This document shows positions 34,809 through 45,200 of a stretch of 64,000 nt of DNA, piece after piece. The translations under genes and the position numbers were made by a program. The stretch's first letter is position 1. Each line of letters begins with the position of its first letter. The stretch is from TMP-86 sp046347195 (GTDB lineage: Bacteria > Pseudomonadota > Gammaproteobacteria > Steroidobacterales > Steroidobacteraceae), in assembly GCA_046347195.1 (NCBI GenBank), contig JAXMGQ010000026.1, positions 1 to 64,000 of the forward strand, written 5' to 3'. A model generated the notes under the pieces. It was not told the DNA's origin, ran no database searches, and saw nothing but the letters and a program-made list of their open reading frames with translations.

Positions 34809-35369
34809 TCACCGCCGCCGGCGCAGCAGCCGCACCAGCACGACCGCCAGCAGCAGCACCGCCACCAGCGCCACCACCGGCGCCCAGATGGCCATCGCGC
34901 TCAGCACGGCAGAGCCGCCGAGTTCCAGGGTCGCGACCACGGGATTGCCGAGCCCGCCCGTCAGCACCGCCGACTTCGCGCGCAGCACCGTGCTCGAGCC
35001 CTGCGTGAGCCCCGCGGCGCCGCCGCCCGCGATGATGGACAGCGACCACTTGACCAGCGGTGGCATCGGCGCGAACACCGCCGCCGCCACCACGGTTCCC
35101 GCCACCAGCGCCACGGGCGCGGCGATCGCATCGAGGGCATGATCGAGCCCGGGGATGTAGTACGCCGCGACCTCCGCCAGCGTGGCGACCCCGAAGGCGA
35201 TCAGCGCGGCATCGCTCCCCAGCCAGTGGAAATCCGCGGACAGGGGGATCCACCCCAGGTGCGACGCGACGCTCGCGAACAGCAGGGGCAGGAACACCCG
35301 CAAGCCCACCGCCGCGGCAAGTCCGATGCCCAGCGCAATCGACAGGAACACATCGCCGTTGATCGTCAT
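34809..35369 (-). CDS. DUF4126 membrane protein
   Basis: The 186-residue protein has four to five hydrophobic helices. The first (DVFLSIALGIGLAAAVGLRVFLPLL) and the GLTQGSSTVLRAKSAVLTGGLGNP loop match DUF4126, a family without established function. The start at ATG 35369 was chosen over longer frames, which would overlap the divergent PepSY gene's promoter. It forms a two-gene unit with the downstream methyltransferase. Confidence 0.8.
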   Translation of the reverse strand: MTINGDVFLSIALGIGLAAAVGLRVFLPLLFASVASHLGWIPLSADFHWLGSDAALIAFGVATLAEVAAYYIPGLDHALDAIAAPVALVAGTVVAAAVFAPMPPLVKWSLSIIAGGGAAGLTQGSSTVLRAKSAVLTGGLGNPVVATLELGGSAVLSAMAIWAPVVALVAVLLLAVVLVRLLRRRR

Positions 35370-35492
35370 GACACCCCGCCGAGTGTAACCCGCCGCGGCT
35401 GCCGGGCATCGCGCCTCGACCACGGCCCACTCGCCACGACAATCGACCCGACCGCGGGTCTGCGCCTCGCCCGCATCTGCTACAACGAAGGC

Positions 35493-36611
35493 ATGCGATC
35501 GACGCTCCGCCGGCTCCACCGGTACGCAAGCCTGGCACTGGCGGGCCTGTGGCTGCTGCAGGCGGCCACCGGGATGCTCATGGTGTTCCACTGGGAGATC
35601 GACGATGCGCAGGTGCCGGGCGCGCATCGGCCGGTGTCGCCCGCGGGACTCGGCGCCGCCGTGCTGCGGGAGCAGGCGCGCCATCCGGCATCCCGCGTGA
35701 CGGCGTTCTACGCCACCGCCGGCGCGCCTGATCGTTTCGATATCCACCTCGAGGATGCGATCGGCCGCACCGACATCGTGCGCATCGACGGCGCCGGCCA
35801 GGCGCTCATCGAACGGCCGCTCGACCACGACTACGCGCGAGCGGGACTGCTGCAGGCCGCGGTGGTTCTGCACCAGACGCTATTCGCCGGCGATGCGGGC
35901 AAGACCGTGGTGGGATGCTCGGCGCTGCTGCTCATCACCAACATCGCCATGGGACTGGTGCTCGGCTGGCCGGCGGGCTCGTCGTGGCGGCGGGTGCTGG
36001 TGCCCACACGGTCCCCGCGCCTCGCCCTCACCTTGTATACGTGGCATCGGGCGGTGGGCCTGTGGTTGTCGATGCCGGCGCTCGTGCTCGCGAGCGCCGG
36101 CGCGATGCTCGCCTTCGAGGATCCGGTGGAATCCCTGCTCGGTACCGACGTGCAACCGCCCGCACTCGAGGCCGCAAAGGTCTCGCCACCCAGCTCGCCC
36201 CACGACTCGCCGCGCGATGCGCGCATCGCACCGGCCATCGCCCTGCAGCGCGCCGTCGATCGCTTTCCCATGGCAACGCTGGCGAGCCTGCGCATGCCCG
36301 CCGATGGAGCGCCCTGGTATCGCGTGCGCCTGCGCCAGCCCGGCGAGGCCGCGCGCGTGTACGGCACCACCGCCGTCTACGTGGATGCGCAGGATGCGCG
36401 CATCATCGCCATCGATGATCCCCTGCTGCAGGGTGCGAACCGTCGCTTCGTCGATGCGCTCTTTCCCACGCATACCGGCGAGATCGCAGGCACCGCCGGC
36501 CGCTGCCTGGCCTTCGCCGTCGGGCTGTGGCTGCTGAGCCAGACGCTGCTCGGCATCAGCCTGTGGTGGACACGACGTCCCTCGCGTTCGGCTTCCCTTC
36601 CCCGACCCTAG
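35493..36611 (+). CDS. PepSY-associated TM domain protein
   Basis: The 372-residue inner-membrane protein starts at ATG 35493 (MRSTLRRLHRYASLALAGLW). The layout is that of PepSY_TM proteins: a first helix followed by a periplasmic PepSY-like domain (VTAFYATAGAPDRFDIHLED), a second and third helix (VVGCSALLLITNIAMGLVLGW, WLSMPALVLASAGAMLAF), a second periplasmic domain and a last helix (LLSQTLLGISLWW). RLHRYASL and YTWHRAVGLW hold the conserved membrane-edge His residues. Such proteins often reduce ferric siderophores and may work with a TonB receptor. Confidence 0.85.
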   Translation: MRSTLRRLHRYASLALAGLWLLQAATGMLMVFHWEIDDAQVPGAHRPVSPAGLGAAVLREQARHPASRVTAFYATAGAPDRFDIHLEDAIGRTDIVRIDGAGQALIERPLDHDYARAGLLQAAVVLHQTLFAGDAGKTVVGCSALLLITNIAMGLVLGWPAGSSWRRVLVPTRSPRLALTLYTWHRAVGLWLSMPALVLASAGAMLAFEDPVESLLGTDVQPPALEAAKVSPPSSPHDSPRDARIAPAIALQRAVDRFPMATLASLRMPADGAPWYRVRLRQPGEAARVYGTTAVYVDAQDARIIAIDDPLLQGANRRFVDALFPTHTGEIAGTAGRCLAFAVGLWLLSQTLLGISLWWTRRPSRSASLPRP

Positions 36612-36620
36612 GAGAATTCC

Positions 36621-37058
36621 ATGCGACGCCCGTTCCTGATCCCGCTGATGATCCCGCTGATGATCCTGTCGCTGTCCTGGCTGCCGCCGGCGCAGGCCGC
36701 GGACGTGCCGCAGACGCAGGTCGAGCTGTACCGCATCGCCCCAGGCCAGCACGTGGCCTTCCTCAAGCTCATCGCCCTGTACGACCAGGCCAACATCGAA
36801 GCAGGTCTTCCACCGCGCCAGCTCTACGTGCACCAGGACGGCGCCGACTGGGATTTCCTCATCATCCAGTCGGGCGAGGATTGGACCGACGTGCAACGCA
36901 CGAAATTCCGCGCGGCGCTCAACCGGCTCGGGGCACCGCAGGGCGCGCAGTTCTTCCTCGAGATCCGCAAGTTCATGGCCTCGCACACCGACACCATGAC
37001 CCGCGGGCCGACCACCGCGGGAGACTGGCTCAAGGCGCTGGGGGCTGCGCCGCGCTGA
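36621..37058 (+). CDS. Exported small protein, NIPSNAP-like fold possible
   Basis: The 145-residue protein starts at ATG 36621 with ribosome site AGGAG and a clear signal (LIPLMIPLMILSLSWLPPAQA). The mature part has VELYRIAPGQHVAFLKLIAL and LYVHQDGADWDFLIIQS, resembling dimeric alpha/beta-barrel proteins of the NIPSNAP/EthD kind. I cannot name a family with confidence. It lies 9 bp after the PepSY gene, so the two are probably co-expressed. Confidence 0.65.
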   Translation: MRRPFLIPLMIPLMILSLSWLPPAQAADVPQTQVELYRIAPGQHVAFLKLIALYDQANIEAGLPPRQLYVHQDGADWDFLIIQSGEDWTDVQRTKFRAALNRLGAPQGAQFFLEIRKFMASHTDTMTRGPTTAGDWLKALGAAPR

Positions 37059-37068
37059 GGCGGCAGCT

Positions 37069-37827
37069 TCAGCGGACCATGAACTGGCTGGGCGGCACGC
37101 CGAAGGCGCGATGGAACATCGCCGTGAAGGCGCTGGGGCTGTCGTAGCCCACCTCGAAGGCCACCTGGGTGATCGACTGGCCCGCGGACAGGAGCGAGAG
37201 CGCATGCATCAGCCGCGCCTGCTGGCGCCAGATGGCCACGCCCATGCCGGTTTCGTTCCTGAAGTTGCGCGTGAACGTGCGCCGGCCCATGCCGATCAGT
37301 TGTGCCCAGTCATCGAGGTCACGCGAGTCGGACGGGTCGGCGAGGATGGCTCGGCACACGCGCAGCAGCCGCGGATCGGTGGGCATGCTCACCTGGTAGG
37401 GTGCGTTGGGCATGCGGTCGATCTCCTCGAGCAGCAGCGCGACGACGCGGCCTTCACGCCCGCTGACATCATAGAGTGGATCGAAACCCACCACCTCGAG
37501 GATCAGCGCCTTGAGGAAGGAGGAGACCTCGAACACGCGGCAGCGGTTGGGCTCGCGGCCCAGCGTGGGCTGCAGGTACAGGGTGCGCAGCGAGACCGAG
37601 TCGCGGCAAGACACCTCGTGTTCCACGCCGGCCGGCAGCCAGACCGCGCGCTGCGGCGGCACCACGAAGCTGGTTTCACCGGTGCGCACCGCCATCACCC
37701 CGGCGGAGGCGAACAGGATCTGGGTGCGGACATGCGAATGCATGGGATCGACGAAGCCGGCCGGATACTCATCATCCAGCGCGATCACGGGCCGCTCGAT
37801 TGCCAGCAGGTCGGTGCTGTGTTTCAT
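37069..37827 (-). CDS. AraC-family transcriptional regulator with N-terminal cupin
   Basis: The 252-residue protein from ATG 37827 has an N-terminal cupin-like sensor (PMHSHVRTQILFASAGVMAV, PQRAVWLPAGVEHEV) and a C-terminal AraC domain with two helix-turn-helix units (DLDDWAQLIGMGRRTFTRNF and SITQVAFEVGYDSPSAFTAMF). The PAGxxH cupin plus the GMGxRTFTR motif places it near NimR-like regulators. It faces the hydrolase gene at 38011 across a 183-bp gap and could control that long operon. The ligand is unknown. Confidence 0.9.
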   Translation of the reverse strand: MKHSTDLLAIERPVIALDDEYPAGFVDPMHSHVRTQILFASAGVMAVRTGETSFVVPPQRAVWLPAGVEHEVSCRDSVSLRTLYLQPTLGREPNRCRVFEVSSFLKALILEVVGFDPLYDVSGREGRVVALLLEEIDRMPNAPYQVSMPTDPRLLRVCRAILADPSDSRDLDDWAQLIGMGRRTFTRNFRNETGMGVAIWRQQARLMHALSLLSAGQSITQVAFEVGYDSPSAFTAMFHRAFGVPPSQFMVR

Positions 37828-38010
37828 GGCCTGAATTCGACGTCTGCGCATATTCTGTCGAACTACGGCCAAAGCGTCGAGTGCCGGCCGCCGCGTGATG
37901 GCGCAGGGTCGGGTCGGCCCGGACGCGGCAGTGATTGACCCTATCCGCGCAGGGCGCCGGTGCGCCCTCGGCTAGCATGGGATCGGGGAGCTTCAGCTGG
38001 CGCAGACCGC

Positions 38011-38967
38011 ATGAACGACACCACGGCGATTCAACCTGACCTGCTCGATCCTGAAATCCGGCGATTCGTCGATGGGTTGAACGAGGGTTACGCGAAGTTT
38101 CCCGACTTCGGCCGGTTGCCGCTGGCTGAGCGGCGGCGCGCTGCGGAGCAGGTGCGCACCCCCTGGCGCTCGGGCGGTCCGCGCATGCACCGCAGCGAGG
38201 AGTTGCACATAGCCGGCCGGCGCGCCCGCGTGCATGTGCCGAGCGAAACCGGGAACCTGCCCGCCCTGCTGTACCTGCACGGCGGCGGCTGGGTCATGTT
38301 CAGCATCGACACCCACGATCGGTTGATGCGCGAATACGCAGCGCGCGCCGGCATCGTGGTCATCGGGCTCGACTACAGCCTCGCCCCCGAGGTGCGCTTC
38401 CCGGTGGCGCTGGATGAAGCCGTGGCCGCCGTGGACTGGATGAGCCGCGCGGGACAGGCACACGGCATCGATCCGAAGCGCCTCGCACTGGGCGGGGACT
38501 CCGCCGGCGCCAACCTCGCCACCGGTGCGGCGCTGCGCCTGCGTGACCGGGGCGATACCCCCTTGCGCGCACTGCTGCTCAATTACGGCGTCTACTCGCC
38601 AGAACCGACGCCCTCGTACGATCTGTACGACGGGCCGCGTTACATGCTCAACGTCGAGGAGATGCGCTACTTCTGGGAGAGCTATGTGCGGCATCCGTCC
38701 GACCTGCGCAATCCGCTGGCCGCACCGCTCCTCGCTGACCTTGCGGGCTTGCCGCCGGCCCTGCTGAGCGTGGGCAACTGTGACATCCTGGCCGACAGCA
38801 ATCGTGCCATGGCGGCGAAGCTGGAGGCGGCCGGCGTGCCGACCGAACTGCGCGTGTACGAAGGCGCCTCGCACAGCTTCCTCGAGGCCATGTCCATCTC
38901 CACGCTGGCCAACGGCGCACTGGATGATGCCGCCCACTGGCTGCGCGCGCGGCTGGCGCCGCGCTAG
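38011..38967 (+). CDS. HSL-type alpha/beta hydrolase
   Basis: The 318-residue cytosolic esterase or lactonase of the hormone-sensitive lipase family starts at ATG 38011. It has the oxyanion-hole motif LYLHGGGWVMF, nucleophile Ser164 in GGDSAGANLA, Asp in NCDILAD and His in EGASHSFLEA. It leads a plus-strand operon with a PaiB-like protein, three amidohydrolases and a TonB receptor (gaps 12 nt, 3 nt, then overlaps), so it probably acts on the same imported compound class. Confidence 0.9.
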   Translation: MNDTTAIQPDLLDPEIRRFVDGLNEGYAKFPDFGRLPLAERRRAAEQVRTPWRSGGPRMHRSEELHIAGRRARVHVPSETGNLPALLYLHGGGWVMFSIDTHDRLMREYAARAGIVVIGLDYSLAPEVRFPVALDEAVAAVDWMSRAGQAHGIDPKRLALGGDSAGANLATGAALRLRDRGDTPLRALLLNYGVYSPEPTPSYDLYDGPRYMLNVEEMRYFWESYVRHPSDLRNPLAAPLLADLAGLPPALLSVGNCDILADSNRAMAAKLEAAGVPTELRVYEGASHSFLEAMSISTLANGALDDAAHWLRARLAPR

Positions 38968-38979
38968 CAAAGGAGCCTC

Positions 38980-39567
38980 ATGTCCACCCGGTTCGCACCG
39001 CGCTCAGGCGCCGACCTGGTCCAGCTCATCGACGAGCATCCACTCGCGTGGGTGGTGTCGGGCGACTTCCAGGCGACACCCCTGCCGCTCCTGGCCGATT
39101 GCAGGGACGGCGCAGTCGTGAGCCTCGTCGGACATTTCGCCCGCCGCAATCCGCAGGTGGAAGCGCTGCGTCGCGAGCCCCGCGCACTGGTGCTGTTCCA
39201 GGGACCGCAGGGTTACATCTCGCCGCGCCTGGTGAGCAAGCCAGCCTGGGGGCCCACCTGGAACTACGCAGTGGTTCGCTTCGAGGTGCGCATCGAGTTC
39301 CTGGAAGAGGAACTGGACGAGCTGCTCGACCGGCTCGCACGCCGCGTCGAGCGGGACCACGCACGCCCGTGGACGCCGGCGGAAATGGGGGCGCGCTACG
39401 CGGAGTTGCGGCGTTATATCATCGGGTTTCGCGCCCACGTGCAGACGGCGCACGCCACCTTCAAGCTGGGGCAGGATGAGGACGAGGCCACCTTTGCAGA
39501 GATCACCGGCGCGCTCGAGGGCACGCCGCTGGCCCGCTGGATGCGGGCCCAGCACGATCGGGAGTGA
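38980..39567 (+). CDS. PaiB-like FMN-binding protein (negative transcriptional regulator family)
   Basis: The 195-residue protein starts at ATG 38980 with ribosome site AAAGGAG. It matches the FMN_bind_2/PaiB family: the opening LVQLIDEHPLAWVVSGDFQA, then GHFARRNPQ, LVLFQGPQGYISPRL, and TWNYAVVRFE. The original PaiB repressed degradative-enzyme genes in Bacillus, but most relatives are simply flavin or heme split-barrel proteins. In this operon it may be an oxidoreductase or a stress protein rather than a repressor. Confidence 0.85.
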   Translation: MSTRFAPRSGADLVQLIDEHPLAWVVSGDFQATPLPLLADCRDGAVVSLVGHFARRNPQVEALRREPRALVLFQGPQGYISPRLVSKPAWGPTWNYAVVRFEVRIEFLEEELDELLDRLARRVERDHARPWTPAEMGARYAELRRYIIGFRAHVQTAHATFKLGQDEDEATFAEITGALEGTPLARWMRAQHDRE

Positions 39568-39570
39568 GGC

Positions 39571-40968
39571 GTGAGACCGGTCGCGCTGCTCGGCGGTATC
39601 GCGCTGCTCCTGGCCTGCCTCCCCGGACGGACGGCCGAGCACTCTCACCATCCGCATCCCGAGGGGCCGCGACCCGCGCTCGCAGCGCCGCCCAGCCGGT
39701 ACGTTCCCCTGCCGCGCGAGGACACGCTGATCACCGGCGCGATGCTGCTGGATGGCGCCGGCGGCCGGCTGGAGAACGCGGATGTCTCGATCCACGAGGG
39801 ACGCATCCTCGCGGCCGGCCATCACCTGCCGCGCGAAGGCCTGAAGGTCATCGACGCCGCGGGCCGCTGGCTCACCCCGGGCCTCATCGACGTCCACACG
39901 CACGACGGGACCTACCTGCTGCCGCAGACCGCCGAGGAATCGGCGGCGTCGGATGTTGCCGAGGAAAGCGATCCGAATGCCGCGGACACCTGGATCGAGC
40001 ACGCGGTGCGCCCGGGAGATCCGGCGTTCTCCCGCGCACTGGCCGGCGGTGTGACGACGCTGCAGATCCTGCCGGGGTCCGCGCCGCTGATCGGGGGCCG
40101 TTCGGTCATCGTCAAGCCCGTGCCGGCGGTGACCCTGGAACAGATGCGCTTTCCCGATGCGCCGCAAGGGTTGAAGATGGCCTGCGGCAGCAACCCGGCC
40201 GCGACCTTCGGCGGGCATGGCCGGGCACCCAACAGCCGGCAGGGTGAGATCGCCTTGTTGCGCACGGCCCTGCTGGATGCGCAACGCTACGCCGCGGCTT
40301 GGGAGGAATACCGCTCCGGCCGGGAGGACGAGCCGCCCAAGCGCGACCTCAAGCTCGACACGCTGCTGGCGGCGATGCGCGGCGAGGTGCGGGTGCACCT
40401 GCACTGCTATCGGGCCGACGAGATCGCCAACTGGCTCACCGTGCTCGGTGAGTTCGGCGTGCGCGTCGCCGCCGTCCACCATGCGACGGAGGCCTACAAG
40501 ATCGCCCCGCTCCTCGCGCAGCAGCAGGTCTGTGCAGCCGTGTGGCCGGACTGGTGGGGCTTCAAGCGTGAAGCCGAGGACGGCATTGCCGAGAATGCCG
40601 CCTTCCTGGATGCCGCCGGTGCCTGCGTCATGCTGCATTCGGACATCCCGTTGCTGGGGTCCCTGCTCAACCTCGAAGCCGCCAGGGCCGCCGCGGCAGG
40701 ACGGCGTGCCGGGCTCGTGATACCTCCCGAGCGCGCCATCCGCTGGATCACCTCGAACCCGGCCGGCGCACTCGGCCTCGGGTCACGGGTCGGCCGCATC
40801 GCCCCGGGCTTCGATGCGGACCTGGTGCTCTGGTCGGGCGACCCGTTCAGCGTGTACAGCCACACCGACCTCGTGTTCATCGACGGCGCCCTCGCCTATG
40901 ACCGGCGCATCGGCATGCGCCGCAGCGATGTCGAGCTCGGGCGGCCGCAGCAGGAGCCGGTGCCATGA
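39571..40968 (+). CDS. Exported metal-dependent amidohydrolase 1
   Basis: The 465-residue protein starts at GTG 39571, 3 nt after the previous stop, with a signal peptide (LLGGIALLLACLPGRTA). The amidohydrolase core is complete: a His-x-His pair at residues 109 and 111 (DVHTHDGT), His in VHLHCYRADE, His in VAAVHHATEAYK and the Asp in MLHSDIPLLGS. It ends with the typical DADLVLWSGDPF strand. It is imidazolonepropionase-like in order, but the substrate is unknown. Its stop overlaps the next amidohydrolase start (ATGA), suggesting a complex. Confidence 0.88.
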   Translation: MRPVALLGGIALLLACLPGRTAEHSHHPHPEGPRPALAAPPSRYVPLPREDTLITGAMLLDGAGGRLENADVSIHEGRILAAGHHLPREGLKVIDAAGRWLTPGLIDVHTHDGTYLLPQTAEESAASDVAEESDPNAADTWIEHAVRPGDPAFSRALAGGVTTLQILPGSAPLIGGRSVIVKPVPAVTLEQMRFPDAPQGLKMACGSNPAATFGGHGRAPNSRQGEIALLRTALLDAQRYAAAWEEYRSGREDEPPKRDLKLDTLLAAMRGEVRVHLHCYRADEIANWLTVLGEFGVRVAAVHHATEAYKIAPLLAQQQVCAAVWPDWWGFKREAEDGIAENAAFLDAAGACVMLHSDIPLLGSLLNLEAARAAAAGRRAGLVIPPERAIRWITSNPAGALGLGSRVGRIAPGFDADLVLWSGDPFSVYSHTDLVFIDGALAYDRRIGMRRSDVELGRPQQEPVP

Positions 40969-42239
40969 GGATGCGATGGTGCGTACTGTTGCTGCTGGCC
41001 ACGGCCGCTCGCGCCGAGCCCCTTGCCATCACCGGCGCGAAGGTCTGGACCAACCTCTCCGCAACGCCGGTGAGCCGCGCCACCGTGGTCATCGACGAGG
41101 GTCGCATCGTCTCGATCACCCCGGAGGGACCCGTCCCGATGCAGGCGCGCGTCATCGATGCCGCGGGCCAGGTGATCACGCCGCCGCTGGATGCCGCCGC
41201 CACGCAGATCGGCCTCGTCGAGCTCGACAGCGCGGCGGATACGGATGATCGCGCCGTGAAGAGCGGGCCGCTGGGGGCGGCCTTCGACATCAGCTTCGGG
41301 ATCGACCCGAACTCGCTGTCGATCCAGTTCGCACGCGCGGCGGGTGTGGCGCGCGCGCTGGTCTTTCCGGGACCCTCGGGCACCGGTCCGTTCCTGGGCC
41401 AGGCGGCGCGGCTGGAGATCGCGGATGCCGCGCATCCCCTGACGCGCCCGCGGGTGGCGCTGTTCGTGGCCAGCGGCGGTGGCGCATCGGCCCTCGCCGG
41501 AGGCTCCCGGGCCGCGGTCTGGGGCGTGGTGCGCAATGCCTTGCAGGAAGCGCGCGCGCTGAAGCAGGCGCCCACGCCCTTCCGGCCACGCGACCAGCTG
41601 CAGAACCATGCCGAGATCGAGGCGCTGCTGCCGGTACTGCAGCGCCAGGTGCCGCTCGCCGTCATCGCCAATCGCGAGGCCGACATCCGCCAGGCGCTGG
41701 CCCTGGCACATGATTTCCCTCTGGACCTCGTCATCCTGGGCGCGGCGGAAGCCTGGCGGGTCGCCGACGGGATCGCCGCGGCCCGGGTGCCCGTCATCCT
41801 CGATCCACTGGACGAGCTGCCGGTGAGCTTCGATGTGCTCGGCGCGCGCCGCGACAATGCCGCGCGGCTCGCGCGCGCCGGCGTGCGCATCGCCTTCAGC
41901 ATCTCCGGACAGGGCATCTACCTGAGCCACGATGTGGGCGCGGCATTGCGCGAAGGCGCGGGTGTCGCCGCGGCCAATGGCCTGCCCTACGAGGAGGCGC
42001 TGCGCGCCATCACGCAGTCCGCGAGCCTCATCTGGGGCGACCGCGAGGCGAGCGGCACGTTGCGCGCCGGGGGACCTGCGGATCTCGTCATCTGGGACGG
42101 CGATCCGCTGGAGCCTTCGAGCGCGCCGCTCCACGTGCTGTCGAAGGGACGCGAAATTTCGCTGCAGACCCGTCAGACCCTGCTGCGGGATCGCTATCGA
42201 CCGGCCGCCGTGACGGCGCCGGCGGTCCGTACCCCATGA
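40965..42239 (+). CDS. Amidohydrolase-fold protein 2 lacking the metal-binding HxH
   Basis: The 424-residue exported protein (signal CVLLLLATAARAEP) has clear family framing (AITGAKVWTNLSATPVSRAT at the start, GGPADLVIWDGDPLEPSS at the end). Where the His-x-His pair should be it reads PPLDAAATQIGLVELDSA, with no His, and the later His ligands are also not seen. It is therefore unlikely to bind two metals. It overlaps both neighbours by 4 nt. Paired amidohydrolases with one such degenerate subunit occur in other bacteria, so a structural partner of protein 1 is the likely role. Confidence 0.85.
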   Translation: MRMRWCVLLLLATAARAEPLAITGAKVWTNLSATPVSRATVVIDEGRIVSITPEGPVPMQARVIDAAGQVITPPLDAAATQIGLVELDSAADTDDRAVKSGPLGAAFDISFGIDPNSLSIQFARAAGVARALVFPGPSGTGPFLGQAARLEIADAAHPLTRPRVALFVASGGGASALAGGSRAAVWGVVRNALQEARALKQAPTPFRPRDQLQNHAEIEALLPVLQRQVPLAVIANREADIRQALALAHDFPLDLVILGAAEAWRVADGIAAARVPVILDPLDELPVSFDVLGARRDNAARLARAGVRIAFSISGQGIYLSHDVGAALREGAGVAAANGLPYEEALRAITQSASLIWGDREASGTLRAGGPADLVIWDGDPLEPSSAPLHVLSKGREISLQTRQTLLRDRYRPAAVTAPAVRTP

Positions 42240-45200
42240 TGCTGCGGGCGCTGCTCGCAGCGCTCCTGCTGCCAGCGCTGCTGCCGCGGGCCGGCGCGGC
42301 CGAACTTCCGCTGCAACCCGCGCGGCACATCGACATCGACACTGACGAGGGCACCTGGCTCTCTCCGGACCCCTCGCCCGATGGGCGGTGGATCGTGTTC
42401 GAGCTGCTGGGCGATGTCTATCGCATGCCGGCGGGCGGCGGCGAGGCGCAGGCGCTCACCCATGGCATGGCCATGGACACCCAGCCCGTGTACTCGCCGG
42501 ACGGCCGCGAGATCGCCTTCCTGAGCGATGCGTCCGGCGCCGAGAACCTGTGGGTCATGGCGGCCGATGGGAGCGCGGCGCGGGCCATCACCCATCATGA
42601 GGAGGACAGCGTGTTCGCCTCTCCGGCCTGGAGCGCGGATGGCCGCTCCCTGTACGTGTCGCGTTATCGCGCTGAGACCAACGGCTTCGAGCTCTGGCGC
42701 GTGGCCCGCGACAGCGGCGAGGAAACGCTGCTGATCCCGATCAAGGCCACGCCGGACCAGCCACGCGATCAATGGAGCAACGTGCTGGGCGCCGCGCCCA
42801 CCGCCGATGGACGCTTCCTGTACTTCGCGCGTCACACGGGCGCCGACGAATTCGAGCAGCTGCCGGAGTGGGACATCGTGCGCCGCGAGCTTGCCACCGG
42901 GCGGGACGAGGTGATCGTGTCGGCGCCGCGCAGTCCGCGGCCCGACCTGCTGCTGGGCACGGCTTTCCGCCCCGCGATCTCGCACGATGGACGCTGGCTG
43001 GCCTATGGCACGCGCGATCGCGGCCTGTCGGGCTTGAAGCTCCTCGACCTCGAAACCCATCGCGAACGCTGGCTGCGATATCCGGTGCAGCAGGATGAAT
43101 CGCAGGCCTCGGGCTGGCGCGACCTGCTGCCGCGGCATGCCTTCAGCCAGGACGACCGCCGCCTCATCGCCACGGTGGACGGCAAGGTGGTGAGCCTCGA
43201 TCTGGCCAGCGGCGAGTCCACCGTGCTGCCCTTCCACGTTCACCAGAGCCTGCCGCTGGGACCGTCCACGCGGCAGGACATCCGCGAGGACACTGGCCCC
43301 GTGCGTGCGCGGCTGATGCAATACCCGGCGCTGTCACCCGACGGACGCACGCTGGCCTTCTCCACGCTGGGATCGCTGTACACCCTGCGCCTGGACGCCC
43401 CGTCGCATCCGCGGCGCCTCGGCGCGGGTTTCCAGCCGCAGTGGTCACCGGATGGCCGATGGCTCACCTTCGTCACCTGGACGGCCGCCACGGCGGGCGA
43501 TGTTCGTGTGATGCCGGCAACGGGCGGGGAGTCGATGCGCGTGAGCGCATCATCCGACTACTACACCTCCCCGGTGTTCACGCCCGATGGCCGGCAGATC
43601 CTCGCGCTGCGCTCGAGCAATGCGGTGCGCATGCACAGCTACATGGAGTATGGCACGCTGCGCCAGAGCGAGCTGCTGCGCTGGACACTGCCCGCCGACC
43701 TCGTCACCCTGCCCGCGCATCCGCCGGCGGTGGCGATGGTGGCGCGAGGATCGTTCGGCGGCACACCGCATTTCGCGACCGATCCCGGCGTGGTGTTCCT
43801 GCTCGGCGCCGGTGGACTGCACGCGATGCGCCTGGATGGCAGCGACGATCACCTCGTCGCCAATGTCACCGGTCCCAACTGGTATTTCGCCGAAGGCCGC
43901 GCCTCGGCCGATGACCTGCGCATCAGCCCCGACGGCCGGTGGCTCCTGGCGCAGCTCTGGCAACAGTTGCATCTGTTCGCGCTGCCGCCACCCGGCGCGA
44001 CGCTCGACATCGATGGCGCGGATCCCAGCCATCGCCAGCTCACGAAGCAGGGAGCGGACTTCTTCTCCTGGACCGCCGGCGGCTATGGCATCGCCTGGTC
44101 GCTGGGATCGAGCCTGTATCAATTGCCCCTGCCGCAGCGGGATTCGCGGCCGGCCGAGCCGCGGCGGATCGATGCGGTGGTGGAACTGCCGCGCGCCCAT
44201 GCCCGCGGCTCGCTGCTGCTGCGCGGCGCCACGCTCATCACCGAACGGGGCGATGAGGTGATCCCGGATGCGGACCTCCTGGTCGTGGACGATCGCATCG
44301 CCGCGCTGGGTCCGCGAGGCAAGGTCCGCGTGCCGCGGGACGCGACCATCCGGTCCGTGGCAGGCAAGTGGATCGTGCCCGGCTTCATCGACACCCACGA
44401 TCACGTCGCCGACGTGCGCCGCGGCATCCTCGACTTCGACAGCTGGGGCCCGCTGGCGAACCTCGCCTATGGCGTGACCACGGCCTTCGACCCTTCCACC
44501 CTGAGCATCGACATGCTGGCCTACCAGGATGCGGTGGATGCAGGACTCATGACCGGGTCTCGCATCGCCTCCACGGGGCCTGCGGTGTTCTCCTTCAACG
44601 AGTTCCGCTCCTACGATCAGGTGCTCGAGGTGCTCTCGCGCTACCGGGATGCGTATCGCCTGCGCAACATCAAGATGTACCGCAGCGGCAACCGGCGCGT
44701 GCGCCAGTGGATCGCGCAGGCGGCACTCGCGCTGGGCCTGCAGCCCACCACCGAGGGTGCGTTGTCGATGAAGCTCGATGAGTCGCAGATCATCGACGGG
44801 TATGCCGGCAACGAACACGCACTGACCGCCGTGCCGCTGTACCGTGACATGCTGCAACTGCTGGCGGGAAGCGGGGTTGCGTGGAACGCGACGCTGCAGA
44901 TCACCAATGGCGGCGCCGAGGGCCAGGACTACTTCATCGTGCGAGACCACCCGGCCGACGATCCGAAGCTGAACCGCTTCGCACCGCGCTTCGTGGTGGA
45001 CATGAAGACCCGGACGCGGACCTGGCGAGAGCCTGCCGAGTATCTCTTCCCGCGCATCGCCGCCAGCGCCGCCGCAGCGCAACGCCTGGGCGCGGTGATC
45101 GGCATCGGCTCCCATGGGGAGATGCCGGGGCTCGGCGTTCACTGGGAACTGCAGGCCCACGTGATGGGCGGCATGACACCCGCCGAGGCCCTGCGGGCCG

